Shown piece by piece: positions 17,046 to 27,756 of a stretch of DNA of 64,000 nt; the stretch's first letter is position 1; each line of letters opens with the position of its first letter. A program made the position numbers and the translations under genes. This DNA comes from Arcobacter lacus (GTDB lineage Bacteria; Campylobacterota; Campylobacteria; Campylobacterales; Arcobacteraceae), in NCBI RefSeq assembly GCF_003063295.1, contig NZ_MUXF01000005.1:148462-212461 (forward strand), given 5' to 3'. The notes beneath the pieces were generated by a model. That model had not been told where the DNA came from. It ran no database searches and worked only from the letters and a program-made list of their open reading frames with translations.

Positions 17046-20000
17046 ATAATAATTAGCTTCAGGATTTGTAACAACTATTGCACAAGTTGTTTGTTCAGGG
17101 TGCATTTGGAATGTTTCACTAAGTTCTATTCCAAACTCTTCAGGATTTAATAAATCAAAAATATCTCTATTCATCGCTAAATCTGGACAAGCTGCATATC
17201 CAGGAGAATATCTACAACCAACATATTGTTTCATTTGAACATCATTTAAAGTGTGCCCTTCGTTTGGTACAATATCTAAGTCAAGTCTTATTTGTTTGTG
17301 TAAAACTTCTGCTAATGCTTCAGCAAGTTCAACTCCAAGTCCATGAACTTGATAGTATTTTGTAAATTCACCTTTGTCGTATAAACTTCTTTCATAATCA
17401 GTGATTTTAAGTCCAGCACTTGCAAGTGTGAAGGCAACTACATCAAGTCTATCATTTGCAAAAAAGTCAGGTATACATCTAAATGGTTTTCTTTTTTGTC
17501 TTGGAAATTCTAATACTTTTATAGCTTCACTTAGAGGAGGAATATTTTTTGACTCTTCAAGCGAATTAAACAGATATTTTTTATCAAAAATATAAAGTTT
17601 ATTATCAAAAGATATACAAGGATAATAAGCATAAATCGCAATTGGGTCAAAAATATCTTTATCAACTAATTCAGCTTTTAAAGCTTCATAAGTTGGTTCA
17701 ACTACATCTCTTTCATATTTCATAAAAGCTTCTGGAGTCTGTTTTCCTCTTTTATATCCCCATCTTTGTCTAAATAAAACTCTGTGATTTATCCATTTAA
17801 AAATCAACTCTTTATTTAGTTTTTCACCTCTTCTTGTTACTCTATCCCAAATTGGAGGAAAAACAAATTTTCCACGTTCTGGCATAGATATTTCTTCATA
17901 AGGAGGTATTTCAATCTCTTCTTTTTCAACTCTATCGCTTGTATCTATTCTTTCAATTAAATCAGCTGCAAGTGCAGTATTGTTTTCATCACCTTTTTCA
18001 ATTCTTTGCATAGAAACAACACCATCAAAAGCATCTCTACAGTAAAAAATAGGACCATCATAAAATGGTCGGCAATATTCATCAATAAAATTTTTTGTAA
18101 GTGCTGCACCTCCAAGAAGTACAGGAACTTTAATACCTAATTTTTGCAATTCTTCAAGATTTTCTTTCATAACTGCTGTTGATTTTACAAGTAATCCACT
18201 CATTCCAATAGCATGAGCATTATGCTTATTTAGTTCTTCAACAAATTGTCCTAAATCGGCTTTTATACCTACATTTACAACTTTAAATCCATTATTACTT
18301 AAAATAATATCAACTAAATTTTTACCAACATCGTGAACATCGCCTTTAACAGTTCCTAAAATAAGAGTTGTTTCACTTGCTTTTTCTTGTTTTGGTAAGT
18401 ATGGATTAAGTGCATCAACTGTTGCTTTCATAGTTTCAGCACTTTGAAGTACAAATGGTAATTGCATTTGACCACTTCCAAAAAGTTCACCTATTACTTT
18501 CATTCCATCAATTAACCACTCATTTACGATAATTTCAGGTTGAATCGTATGTCTTAATTCTAAAGCTAAAGGGATAAGTCTCTCTTTATCTCCATCAAGA
18601 AGAAGTTTTTTTACTTTTTCAATTGGTTCGAGTTTTTGGTACTCCTCATCGCTTTGCTCTTCTTGTCCTTCTACATTTGAAAAATGTTCAATAAATGCAA
18701 AAAGTGGGTCAGCACCATTTTCCCAAATATTAAAAATCAAATTATCACAAGCTTTTTTATCTTCTTCACTTATTTTGTTTAGTGGTAAAATGTGTTTTAC
18801 ATTCACAATAGCACTTGTAAGTCCAGCTTTTACACAATGGTCAAGATAAATAGAGTTTAGATAAATTCTAGCATTTGTTGCTAAACCAAAAGAGATATTT
18901 GAAAGTCCTAAAGTCGTTCCTACTTCAGGATGTCTTATTTCGAACTCTCTTATTGCTTCAAGCGTTTCAATTCCCGCTGTTCTATATTCATCATCTCCAG
19001 AACCAATAGTAAATGTAAGCATATCAAATACTAAATCAGCAGGATCAAATCCATGTCTATTTACACATAAGTCAAAAATTCTTTCTGCAACTTCTAATTT
19101 TCTCTCTTTTGATTTCGCCATTCCAATTTCATCAATTACAAGACAAACAAGTGCAGCTCCAAATTTTTTTGCTAAAGAACAAACAGCATCAAATTTTTCA
19201 ATACCATCTTCAAGGTTTACAGAGTTGATTATACATCTTCCACCAATTTGTTTTAGTGCTGCTTCCAGTGCTAAAATTTGCGTTGAATCAGGCATAAGTG
19301 GAAGTGCAATTTTTTGTGAATAAAGTGAAACAACTTCATCCATATCAAATCTTTCATCTCGTCCCGCAAATCCAACAGATACATCAATTACATGAGCTCC
19401 TGCACGAACTTGTTGTTGAGCAACACTTAATGTTCCTTCATAATCATTAGCTTTAAGTAACTCCCTAAAAGCTTTACTTCCTGTTGCATTACTTCTTTCT
19501 CCTATTAGTAAAGGGGCTGGTTCTTGTTTTAATGGAACGATATTAAATAAACTTGCTAATGAAGCTTTTAAAAATCCACAAGGTTTTAGTGGAACTTCAT
19601 TTTCAATAGCCTTTGCCAAAGCTTCAATGTGGTCAGGTGTCGTACCACAACAACCACCTAAAAATGCAACTCCATTTATTTTTAAAAACTCTTTTTGTAA
19701 AGCTGTAAACTCTTCTGGTTGCATCGGATAATAAGTTTTTCCACCTCTATTTTGAGGAAGTCCAGCATTTGCATGGACTGAAATAGGAAATTTACAAACT
19801 TGACTTAATGTTTTAACATGTTTATGAACTTGTACAGGACCAGTTCCACAGTTAAATCCTAAAGATAAGATATTAAAAGGTGCCATAATAGCAGCAATTG
19901 TCATAGCATCTGTTCCAATAAGCATTGTTCCAGAAAGTTCAATAGTTACTGATACCATAATTGGAATTTGAGGTGCTACATCATTTAGTGCATGAAGCGC

Positions 20001-20516
20001 TGCTTTTATTTGAAGTGGATCTTGACAAGTTTCAAGTAAGAAAATATCTGTTCCACCATCAACAAGCCCTTTTGCCATAATTTTATAACCTTCATACATC
20101 TCATCATATTTAATGTGACCTAAAGATGGAAGTTTTGTTCCAGGACCAATTGATGCTACACAAAATCTAGGTTTCTCTTTTGTAGTATATTTTTCACAAG
20201 ATTTTTTTACTAAACTAGCACCTAATTTTGACAATTCATAAGACATATGTCCAATATTATACTCATCTAAAACCCAAGGCATTGAACCAAAAGTGTTTGT
20301 ACAAATTAAATCTGCACCTGCTTTTGCATAGTTATCATGAATAGTTTCCAATATATGAGGTGCAGTTAAATTTAAAAGCTCATTACACCCTTCTAAATCT
20401 AAATCTTCAAAAAGCCATTCTTCTTGTTTTATATCTGCTATTTGAAGCTGTGTTCCCATTGCTCCATCGATGATTAAAACTTTTTTACTAATTAAATCTT
20501 CTATTAACTCTTTCAT
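17037..20516 (-). CDS. metH: Cobalamin-dependent methionine synthase MetH
   Basis: Cytoplasmic enzyme that transfers a methyl group from methyltetrahydrofolate through cobalamin to homocysteine. With 1159 residues it has all four modules. The homocysteine-binding domain (about 1-310) carries the zinc cysteines in FNCGTG and GGCCGTTPDH. The pterin-binding domain (about 330-600) contains GERSNATGS. The cap and B12-binding domain (about 630-870) has GDVHDVGKN, whose histidine ligates cobalt. The activation domain (about 890-1159) has RYSPGYAACPDL, which binds SAM for reactivation. It stands alone on the minus strand; no cobalamin or SAM riboswitch was recognised upstream. Confidence 0.98.
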   Translation of the reverse strand: MKELIEDLISKKVLIIDGAMGTQLQIADIKQEEWLFEDLDLEGCNELLNLTAPHILETIHDNYAKAGADLICTNTFGSMPWVLDEYNIGHMSYELSKLGASLVKKSCEKYTTKEKPRFCVASIGPGTKLPSLGHIKYDEMYEGYKIMAKGLVDGGTDIFLLETCQDPLQIKAALHALNDVAPQIPIMVSVTIELSGTMLIGTDAMTIAAIMAPFNILSLGFNCGTGPVQVHKHVKTLSQVCKFPISVHANAGLPQNRGGKTYYPMQPEEFTALQKEFLKINGVAFLGGCCGTTPDHIEALAKAIENEVPLKPCGFLKASLASLFNIVPLKQEPAPLLIGERSNATGSKAFRELLKANDYEGTLSVAQQQVRAGAHVIDVSVGFAGRDERFDMDEVVSLYSQKIALPLMPDSTQILALEAALKQIGGRCIINSVNLEDGIEKFDAVCSLAKKFGAALVCLVIDEIGMAKSKERKLEVAERIFDLCVNRHGFDPADLVFDMLTFTIGSGDDEYRTAGIETLEAIREFEIRHPEVGTTLGLSNISFGLATNARIYLNSIYLDHCVKAGLTSAIVNVKHILPLNKISEEDKKACDNLIFNIWENGADPLFAFIEHFSNVEGQEEQSDEEYQKLEPIEKVKKLLLDGDKERLIPLALELRHTIQPEIIVNEWLIDGMKVIGELFGSGQMQLPFVLQSAETMKATVDALNPYLPKQEKASETTLILGTVKGDVHDVGKNLVDIILSNNGFKVVNVGIKADLGQFVEELNKHNAHAIGMSGLLVKSTAVMKENLEELQKLGIKVPVLLGGAALTKNFIDEYCRPFYDGPIFYCRDAFDGVVSMQRIEKGDENNTALAADLIERIDTSDRVEKEEIEIPPYEEISMPERGKFVFPPIWDRVTRRGEKLNKELIFKWINHRVLFRQRWGYKRGKQTPEAFMKYERDVVEPTYEALKAELVDKDIFDPIAIYAYYPCISFDNKLYIFDKKYLFNSLEESKNIPPLSEAIKVLEFPRQKRKPFRCIPDFFANDRLDVVAFTLASAGLKITDYERSLYDKGEFTKYYQVHGLGVELAEALAEVLHKQIRLDLDIVPNEGHTLNDVQMKQYVGCRYSPGYAACPDLAMNRDIFDLLNPEEFGIELSETFQMHPEQTTCAIVVTNPEANYYNV

Positions 20517-20703
20517 TAATTCTCTACTTTTATAAATTATAATTGTTTTTAATAATATTCATTAGATAGTATATTTAAAGAGTGGTTAAAAGCTGTTAAA
20601 TTAAACCTTTTTGATTAAAAAAATTAATTTTAGAATCAAGATTTTAATTATCTTTTGGCTAGAATATTAGTTAAAATAAATAAATTATTAGGAAATAATT
20701 AAG

Positions 20704-21624
20704 ATGACTGAATCAAAATATATATGGATGGATGGAGAATTTGTTGCTTGGCATGATGCAAAAGTTCATGTTTTAAGTCATACATTACATTATGGAAATG
20801 GTGCTATTGAAGGAACAAAAGCTTATAAAACTGTTGATGGAAGATGTGCAATTTTTAAATTAAATGAACACACAAAAAGATTGTTAAATTCATCAAAAAT
20901 GACTTTAATGGATGTGCCTTTTTCTTTAGAAGAGTTAAATAAAGCACAAGTTGAACTTCTACAAAAAAATGAATTAACGAATGGTGCATATTTAAGACCA
21001 TTAGTTTATTTAGGTTATGGTGTTATGGGACTTTATCATAAAGATGCTCCTGTAAAAGTATCTCTTTCTGCATGGGAATGGGGAGCATATTTGGGAGAAG
21101 AAGGTTTAAAAAAAGGTGTTAGAGTAAAAATTTCATCTTTTTCAAGAACTCCAAATACTTCTGGAATGGGAAAAGCAAAAGCAGTTGCAAATTATTTAAA
21201 CTCTCAAATGGCAAAATATGAGGCTGTTGAGGCTGGATATGATGAAGCTTTATTAAAAGATGATCAAGGATATATTGCAGAAGCTAGTGGTGCTTGTTTC
21301 TTTATCGTTAGAGATGGAGTATTAATTTCTCCACCAAATGATAACTCTTTAGAGTCTATTACTCAAGCAACAGCTATTGAATTAGCAAAAGATTTAGGAA
21401 TTGAAGTTGTAAGAAGAAGAATTACAAGAGAAGAAATATATATCGCTGATGAAGCGTTTTTTACTGGAACTGCTGCTGAAATAACTCCAATTAGAGAAGT
21501 TGATGCAAGAGTTATTGGTTGTGGTTCAAGAGGACCAATTACTGAAAAAATTCAGTCTGCATATTTTGATGCAGTTACTGGAAAAAATGAAAAATATATT
21601 AAGTATTTAACTTACATTAACTAA
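20704..21624 (+). CDS. ilvE: Branched-chain amino acid aminotransferase IlvE
   Basis: PLP-dependent class IV aminotransferase that forms Val, Leu and Ile from their 2-keto acids. It has 306 residues. The pattern LSHTLHYGNGAIEGTKAY near residue 30, the PLP-lysine region GKAKAVANYLNSQMAK near residue 160, EASGACFFIVRDG near residue 195 and the FFTGTAAEITPI block near residue 255 are all characteristic. AGGAAATAAT precedes the ATG. The gene is divergent from metH with 187 bp between them. Confidence 0.96.
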   Translation: MTESKYIWMDGEFVAWHDAKVHVLSHTLHYGNGAIEGTKAYKTVDGRCAIFKLNEHTKRLLNSSKMTLMDVPFSLEELNKAQVELLQKNELTNGAYLRPLVYLGYGVMGLYHKDAPVKVSLSAWEWGAYLGEEGLKKGVRVKISSFSRTPNTSGMGKAKAVANYLNSQMAKYEAVEAGYDEALLKDDQGYIAEASGACFFIVRDGVLISPPNDNSLESITQATAIELAKDLGIEVVRRRITREEIYIADEAFFTGTAAEITPIREVDARVIGCGSRGPITEKIQSAYFDAVTGKNEKYIKYLTYIN

Positions 21625-21668
21625 TCTTAATTATTATAAGTTATTAAAATATTTAAATAAGGAAAGAT

Positions 21669-22742
21669 ATGCCAATAGACAATGACTATTTTAAAAACAG
21701 ACAACAAAATAATAATGGTGGAGGAAATGGTGGTAATTTTCAACCTCCATTTGAAACACCAGAATTTTTTAAAAATTTTGGGAAAAAAGCAGGTATGCTT
21801 TATGCAATAATTATAATTATAGGGGTTTTATTTATTTTTAAACCTTTTGTAATTATTGAATCAGGACAAGTTGGGATTAAAGCAACAACAGGAAAATATG
21901 ATAAAGAGCCATTAAATCCAGGTTTTCACTTCTATATTCCAGTACTTCAAAAAGTTATTGTTGTTGATACAAAAGTTAGACTTTTAACATATATGAATAC
22001 ACAAAATATAGGTTCTTTTGATCAAAGTATCAAAAATAATCCAGCGATTAATGTTCTTGATTCAAGAGGTTTACCTATTTCTATTGAACTAACTGTTCAA
22101 TATAAAATAATAGCTGAAGGTGTTCCTGAAACTATTGCAAGCTGGGGACCATCTTGGGAAGATAAAATTGTTAACCAAATTGTTGGAGAAGTAGCAAGAA
22201 GTGTTCTTGGTGGATATAATGCAGAAGTTCTTCCAATGAAAAGAAATGATGTTGCTGAAAGTCTTGATAGATTGATAAAAGAAAAAGTAACAGAAAGATC
22301 TCAAGCAGCAGTTATAGTTGAATCTGTGCAACTTAAAGAGATAGTACTTCCTGAAAAAATTAAAGAACAAATAGAAAAAGTTCAAATTGCAAATCAAGAA
22401 GCAGAAAGAGTAAGATACGAAGTTCAAAGAGCAAAACAAGAAGCAGAAAAAAGAGCTGCCCTTGCAACAGGAGAAGCTGAAGCTAGAAGAATTGAAGCTC
22501 AGGGTAGAGCTGATGCTGTAACTATTGAAGCAAAAGCACAAGCTGAAGCAAATAAAGAGATAGCTCAATCTTTAACTCAAAATTTATTGCAAATGCAACA
22601 AATTGAAGTTCAAGGTAAATTCAATGAAGCTTTAAGAGAAAATAAAGATGCAAAAATTTTCTTAACGCCAGGTGGTGCAACTCCAAATATTTGGGTTGAC
22701 ACAAAAGATAAATCAAGAGATACAATTTTAAATCAAAAATAA
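21669..22742 (+). CDS. SPFH/Band 7 (prohibitin/HflK-like) membrane protein
   Basis: Membrane-anchored protein of 357 residues. A Gln/Asn/Gly-rich cytoplasmic N-terminus precedes one transmembrane helix (about residues 38-60) and an SPFH domain (about 65-230), with GQVGIKATTGKY, the PGFHFYIPVLQKV block and SIELTVQYKI. A long Ala/Glu/Arg-rich coiled coil follows (about 225-310). Members organise membrane microdomains and can modulate the FtsH protease. No HflC partner is adjacent, so prohibitin-like is a safer name than HflK. Confidence 0.88.
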   Translation: MPIDNDYFKNRQQNNNGGGNGGNFQPPFETPEFFKNFGKKAGMLYAIIIIIGVLFIFKPFVIIESGQVGIKATTGKYDKEPLNPGFHFYIPVLQKVIVVDTKVRLLTYMNTQNIGSFDQSIKNNPAINVLDSRGLPISIELTVQYKIIAEGVPETIASWGPSWEDKIVNQIVGEVARSVLGGYNAEVLPMKRNDVAESLDRLIKEKVTERSQAAVIVESVQLKEIVLPEKIKEQIEKVQIANQEAERVRYEVQRAKQEAEKRAALATGEAEARRIEAQGRADAVTIEAKAQAEANKEIAQSLTQNLLQMQQIEVQGKFNEALRENKDAKIFLTPGGATPNIWVDTKDKSRDTILNQK

Positions 22743-22743
22743 A

Positions 22744-22768
22744 AAGAGGTAGTTTTAACTACTTCTTT
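22744..22768 (+). terminator. Hairpin terminator after the SPFH gene
   Basis: The stem GAGGTAGTT / AACTACTTC (one G-T pair, extended by A-T pairs on the outside) begins 3 bp after the stop codon and is followed by TTTAT. The T tract is short. Confidence 0.55.
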
Positions 22769-22783
22769 ATAAAGAAAAGTAGT

Positions 22784-23071
22784 ATGAAAAAACGAAAACT
22801 ATTTATAATAATTAATCTTTTTTTTATCTCAACAATTTATGCACAAGAGATAGAATCTGTTTTGAGAATTAAGCCTGAACCAAAATATGATAATATTTTA
22901 AAATATAATCAAAATGTAAAATATGAAGATATTTTAGAATATAAAGAAAAAAAAGAAGAAGAAAAAGAAAGTGATTATAGTTTCGGATTTAATTTAGATA
23001 TAAATCAAGAATTGATGACTATAGAAGGATTTAAAATAGATGTCGGTACAAAATTTAAAGGTATAAACTGA
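22784..23071 (+). CDS. Small secreted hypothetical protein
   Basis: A 95-residue protein of unknown function with a signal peptide (about residues 1-20, ending IYA-QE) and no lipobox cysteine. The mature part is very charged. A short imperfect repeat is visible, KYDNILKYNQ followed by KYEDILEYKE, then a run of Lys/Glu, and a C-terminal part that may form beta strands. Its gene overlaps hisIE by one base (TGATG), so the two are likely cotranscribed, although no functional link to histidine synthesis is evident. Confidence 0.6.
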   Translation: MKKRKLFIIINLFFISTIYAQEIESVLRIKPEPKYDNILKYNQNVKYEDILEYKEKKEEEKESDYSFGFNLDINQELMTIEGFKIDVGTKFKGIN

Positions 23072-23754
23072 TGGAACAATTAAATAAAATTGACTGGGAA
23101 AAAATGAATAATTTAATTCCTGTTATTACTCAAGATGCAAAAACAAATGAAGTTTTGATGCTGGCTTATATGAATAAAGAAGCCTTAGAACTTACTATAA
23201 AAACAAATTATGCTCACTATTTTAGTAGAAGTAAACAAAGAATTTGGAAAAAAGGGGAAAGCTCAAATCACCTTCAAGAAATTGTAGAAATATTCGTTGA
23301 TTGTGATAATGACACACTTTTATTGAAAGTAAATCAAACTGGAGTTGCATGTCATACAGGTAGAAAATCATGTTTTTATACAAACCTAAAAACTGATGAA
23401 ATAATTAGTGGCGTTGAAATAAATACTACAGCTGCTTATGGAGTTATTGATACTTTATATCACACTATTTGTGAAAGAAAAGATGAAGATGTTTCAAAAT
23501 CATATACAGCAAAATTACTTAAAGGTAATCAAAATTCTATGCTTAAAAAAATTGTAGAAGAAGCTGGAGAATTTACATTTGCAGTGAAAGATGATAATGA
23601 AGAAGAGATTATTTATGAAGCAGCTGATATTACATATCATGTTTTAGTAGCACTTGCAAGTAAAAATATAAATCCAGATAGAGTAAAACAAGAGTTAGCA
23701 AGAAGGTTTGGAATCTCTGGAATTGAAGAAAAAAATTCTAGAGTTAAATCTTAA
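23071..23754 (+). CDS. hisIE: Bifunctional phosphoribosyl-AMP cyclohydrolase / phosphoribosyl-ATP pyrophosphatase HisIE
   Basis: Catalyses steps two and three of histidine synthesis. It has 227 residues. The HisI half (about 1-120) shows the LMLAYMNKEAL start, SRSKQRIWKKGESS, the metal site DCDNDTLLLKV and cysteines in GVACHTGRKSCF. The HisE half (about 125-220) shows SYTAKLL, KKIVEEAGEFTFAVKD and EAADITYHVLVAL, the acidic helices of the pyrophosphatase. The fusion is frequent in this phylum. No other his genes are adjacent; hisZ lies about 10 kb away. Confidence 0.96.
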   Translation: MEQLNKIDWEKMNNLIPVITQDAKTNEVLMLAYMNKEALELTIKTNYAHYFSRSKQRIWKKGESSNHLQEIVEIFVDCDNDTLLLKVNQTGVACHTGRKSCFYTNLKTDEIISGVEINTTAAYGVIDTLYHTICERKDEDVSKSYTAKLLKGNQNSMLKKIVEEAGEFTFAVKDDNEEEIIYEAADITYHVLVALASKNINPDRVKQELARRFGISGIEEKNSRVKS

Positions 23755-23782
23755 AAATTTTAAAATTTCTTATACAACTAAG

Positions 23783-23809
23783 TTGCATTTAATAATCGAT
23801 TGTTATAAT
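23783..23809 (+). promoter_or_regulatory. Candidate promoter for the 85-residue protein gene
   Basis: TTGCAT (23783-23788), a 15-bp spacer and TATAAT (23804-23809) preceded by TGT lie about 35 bp before the ATG at 23844, which also has an AAGGAG ribosome binding site. The spacer is short, so the TATAAT box is the stronger part of the evidence. Confidence 0.45.
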
Positions 23810-23843
23810 GCGAGAATTAAAAAATAAATAAAGGAGTATAAAT

Positions 23844-24101
23844 ATGACAAATAGTTGTCAATACTGCTCTAAAAAAATTCCAATATCAAAGGTTTTTTGC
23901 TCAGCTGAATGTAAAGAAAGCTATTTCCAAAAAATTGCTATTTCAGTGCCAAAACCTTTTGTTAAGAAGTTATATTTTTTCTGTTCTGAAGAGCAAAAAG
24001 AGTCTGAAATAAAGACATTTGCACAAAGACATAATTGGAACGAAAAACTAGTAACAGAAAAAATTAAAGAGGTATTTGAAGAGTACTACCAATGTGGGTA
24101 A
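23844..24101 (+). CDS. Small zinc-finger-like hypothetical protein
   Basis: An 85-residue protein of unknown function. Cysteines C5, C8, C19 and C23 (CxxC-x10-CxxxC) near the N-terminus look like a structural zinc site similar to small TRASH/MYM-type fingers. The rest is helical and basic, and a further CG ends the chain. A strong AAGGAG site and a plausible promoter support expression as a single gene. A hairpin terminator follows immediately and is shared with the convergent mrp gene. Confidence 0.7.
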   Translation: MTNSCQYCSKKIPISKVFCSAECKESYFQKIAISVPKPFVKKLYFFCSEEQKESEIKTFAQRHNWNEKLVTEKIKEVFEEYYQCG

Positions 24102-24122
24102 AAAAGAGTAAAACTCTTTTTT
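24102..24122. terminator. Bidirectional terminator between the 85-residue gene and mrp
   Basis: AAAAAGAGT and ACTCTTTTT pair around a 3-base loop, giving a T tract on either strand, between two convergent genes. Confidence 0.75.
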
Positions 24123-24133
24123 ATTTTATTATC

Positions 24134-25315
24134 TTAGTGACAACCACATCCACTTCCACAACTTCCATTTGATTTTTTAGCTTCATCATATTGTGCTTTT
24201 ATTTTTTGTCCTTCAGTTGAACATGCACTAACACCTGCTGGCATTATTGGTTGAATTTCAGCATTTGAAACTTCATTTTGTGAATTTAAAAATGAAATTA
24301 ATTTATCCGCAGCTATCATATATCTTTTTGCTGTTATTGATTCTGGATCAAAATATACAATAGGTTTTCCGCTATCTCCACCTTTTCTGATTGCTGGTTC
24401 AATTGGAAGATTTCCTAATACTTGTGTATTATACTGTTTTGCTAATTCTTCACAAGTTCCCATTCCAAAAATATCAGATTCAGTATTACAATTTGGACAA
24501 ATAAATCCACTCATATTTTCTATTATTCCAGCTACAGGAATATGAAGTTTTTTAAACATATCTAAACTTCTTTTACTATCATCAAGTGCAACATGCTGAG
24601 GAGTTGTTACATTTATTCCTGCACTTACAGGAACACTTTGTGCAAGAGTAAGTTGTGCATCACCAGTTCCTGGAGGCATATCGATAAATAATATGTCTAA
24701 ATCTTCCCATACAATATCTCTTAAAAGTTGTTGGATAGCTTTCATTATCATAGCTCCTCTCCAAATAAGAGCTTGACCTTCTTGCATCAACATACCCATA
24801 GACATTACATCAACACCATAAGCATTTAATGGTTTTGCTTTATCTCCTATAACTTCAACTTCTTTTCCTATCAATCCCATCATTCTTGGAATATTAGGAC
24901 CATAAATATCAGCATCTAAAATACCAACTTTTTTACCTTGCATTGCACTAGCAATTGCTAAATTTACTGTTGTAGTTGATTTTCCAACACCACCTTTTCC
25001 ACTACTTACCATAACAATTTTTTTAATTTGAGGAGCAATATTTTTACCACTTACACTATTACTTTGTTGGATTTGTTCTTTTGGTTTATTTAAATAGATT
25101 GTTAATGTTAAGCCTAAAGGCTCAATACAGGCAGAAATGTCTTTTTTTAATTGTTCTTCAACTTCTGTTGATGTAGATGTGATATCTACAATAATAAAAC
25201 AATTATTTCCATCAAGTTTAATATCTTTTACAAATCCAAACTCTACAATAGATTTTGTAAAGCCTGGATATTTAACTTTTTCTAACTCTTTTTTAATATT
25301 TTCAATAGTAGCCAT
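24134..25315 (-). CDS. mrp: Mrp/ApbC-type iron-sulfur cluster carrier ATPase
   Basis: Cytoplasmic P-loop ATPase that carries and delivers Fe-S clusters. It has 393 residues: a DUF59-like N-terminal domain (about 1-80), then the deviant Walker A GKGGVGKST (106-114), a GILDADIYGPNIPRMMG block, DMPPGTGDAQLTLAQ and the cluster-binding CPNC motif near residue 280. An unusual C-terminal extension ends in CGSGCGCH, rich in Cys and Gly, and may bind metal or a cluster. The next gene upstream is thiC, whose product needs a [4Fe-4S] cluster; the two are separated by 65 bp. Confidence 0.94.
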   Translation of the reverse strand: MATIENIKKELEKVKYPGFTKSIVEFGFVKDIKLDGNNCFIIVDITSTSTEVEEQLKKDISACIEPLGLTLTIYLNKPKEQIQQSNSVSGKNIAPQIKKIVMVSSGKGGVGKSTTTVNLAIASAMQGKKVGILDADIYGPNIPRMMGLIGKEVEVIGDKAKPLNAYGVDVMSMGMLMQEGQALIWRGAMIMKAIQQLLRDIVWEDLDILFIDMPPGTGDAQLTLAQSVPVSAGINVTTPQHVALDDSKRSLDMFKKLHIPVAGIIENMSGFICPNCNTESDIFGMGTCEELAKQYNTQVLGNLPIEPAIRKGGDSGKPIVYFDPESITAKRYMIAADKLISFLNSQNEVSNAEIQPIMPAGVSACSTEGQKIKAQYDEAKKSNGSCGSGCGCH

Positions 25316-25380
25316 ATAAAATCCTTATAATAATTTATTAAATTGTGATTATAATAAAAATAGGATAATTATTGTCTTAA

Positions 25381-26742
<1,362 letters not shown>

Positions 26743-26878
26743 CTATAATATTTATTTAATTGTAACTGGATTATAGCCAAATATATTTATATAAGCTTAA
26801 GGAGCATATGAATTTTTGAATTATTAGTTGTATAAGTTTCTTTTCTATATAATATTTCATAATTTAAAGAGAAATTCA

Positions 26879-27721
26879 ATGAAAAAAAATTTAATTCAAG
26901 AAATAAAGACTTTAGAAAATCTTCCAAATAGTATCAAAGAAATTAATGATTTCAGAAAAAATGATAACTCAGACATAAAAGAGTTGGTAAAAATTTTAAA
27001 AAAAGATTCTTTTATTGTTTCAAATATTTTAAAAATATCAAATTCAAACCTTTATGGTACAAATTTTAAAGTTGAAACTTTAAACAAAGCTATTGAAACA
27101 CTAGGTATAAAATTAACTTTGGCTATTGCTATTGAAAGTATTGTTTCGAAAACTATAAATAGGAATTTATTTGCTTATGCAGTTACTAATGATGATTTCT
27201 TTTATTCTAGTGCGTTAAGTGCAATTTTTGTTGATAACTGGCTAAAACAAATTGATGAAGATTTAAAAAATGAATTGTTTTTGCCTGCTTTTTTACAAGA
27301 GAATGGTAAATTTATAATTTCTCAAGTAATTCAAGATGAAAGACAAACAGAATTTTTTTTAAAAAGTTTAGTTGAAAAAGACAACATAAGTGCTTGTGAA
27401 TTAGAATTTACTGGATATTCTTGTTCAAGAATAAGTGCAAATATTTTCAAACATTGGGATTTTAGTCATAATATAATTTTTCCCATTGCATTTACAGAAG
27501 ATTTAGAAAATTGTCCAAAAGAATTTATTCACAAAGCACAAATATTAAATGTTGTAAAGATTTTATGTGATATTAGAAATCCATTAAGTGATAATAATAT
27601 AGAAAAAGCTTTAAAAAAAGTTTTAGAATATAATTTTGATGTTGAATATTTTTTAAATGCATTAGACTCAATTAGAGAAAAAATAGAAAAGAATTCTCAA
27701 CTCTCATTAAGTAACAAATAG
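26879..27721 (+). CDS. HDOD-domain signalling protein
   Basis: A 280-residue protein whose first ~200 residues match the HDOD output domain: LENLPNSIKEINDFRKND, then LVKILKKDSFIVSNILKISNS, NKAIETLGIKLTLAIAI and, later, LPAFLQENGKFIISQV. HDOD proteins act in bacterial signalling and lack the metal-binding HD residues. The frame is open upstream to 26828, but the ATG at 26879 has an AAAGAGAA site and begins right before the domain. It is divergent from thiC. The next gene, ispDF, starts 35 bp after the stop with its own AAAGGAG. Confidence 0.82.
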   Translation: MKKNLIQEIKTLENLPNSIKEINDFRKNDNSDIKELVKILKKDSFIVSNILKISNSNLYGTNFKVETLNKAIETLGIKLTLAIAIESIVSKTINRNLFAYAVTNDDFFYSSALSAIFVDNWLKQIDEDLKNELFLPAFLQENGKFIISQVIQDERQTEFFLKSLVEKDNISACELEFTGYSCSRISANIFKHWDFSHNIIFPIAFTEDLENCPKEFIHKAQILNVVKILCDIRNPLSDNNIEKALKKVLEYNFDVEYFLNALDSIREKIEKNSQLSLSNK

Positions 27722-27756
27722 GTATAATTTGTAACTTTTTTACACAAAAGGAGTTA

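Noticed and set aside
20517..20703. Cobalamin or SAM riboswitch upstream of metH
   Set aside because: No B12-box or SAM-box elements were seen in this AT-rich gap, which holds only ordinary promoter-like sequence.
22089..22568. 159-codon open frame opposite the SPFH gene
   Set aside because: Very rich in Ser, Phe and Cys, the usual signature of antisense to AT-rich coiled-coil sequence. No ribosome binding site.
26801..26819. AAGGAG followed by ATG and a three-codon frame
   Set aside because: Too short to be a gene; probably chance in an AT-rich divergent intergenic region.
26828..26878. N-terminal extension of the HDOD protein
   Set aside because: No ribosome binding site at 26828. The ATG at 26879 is better placed before the domain.
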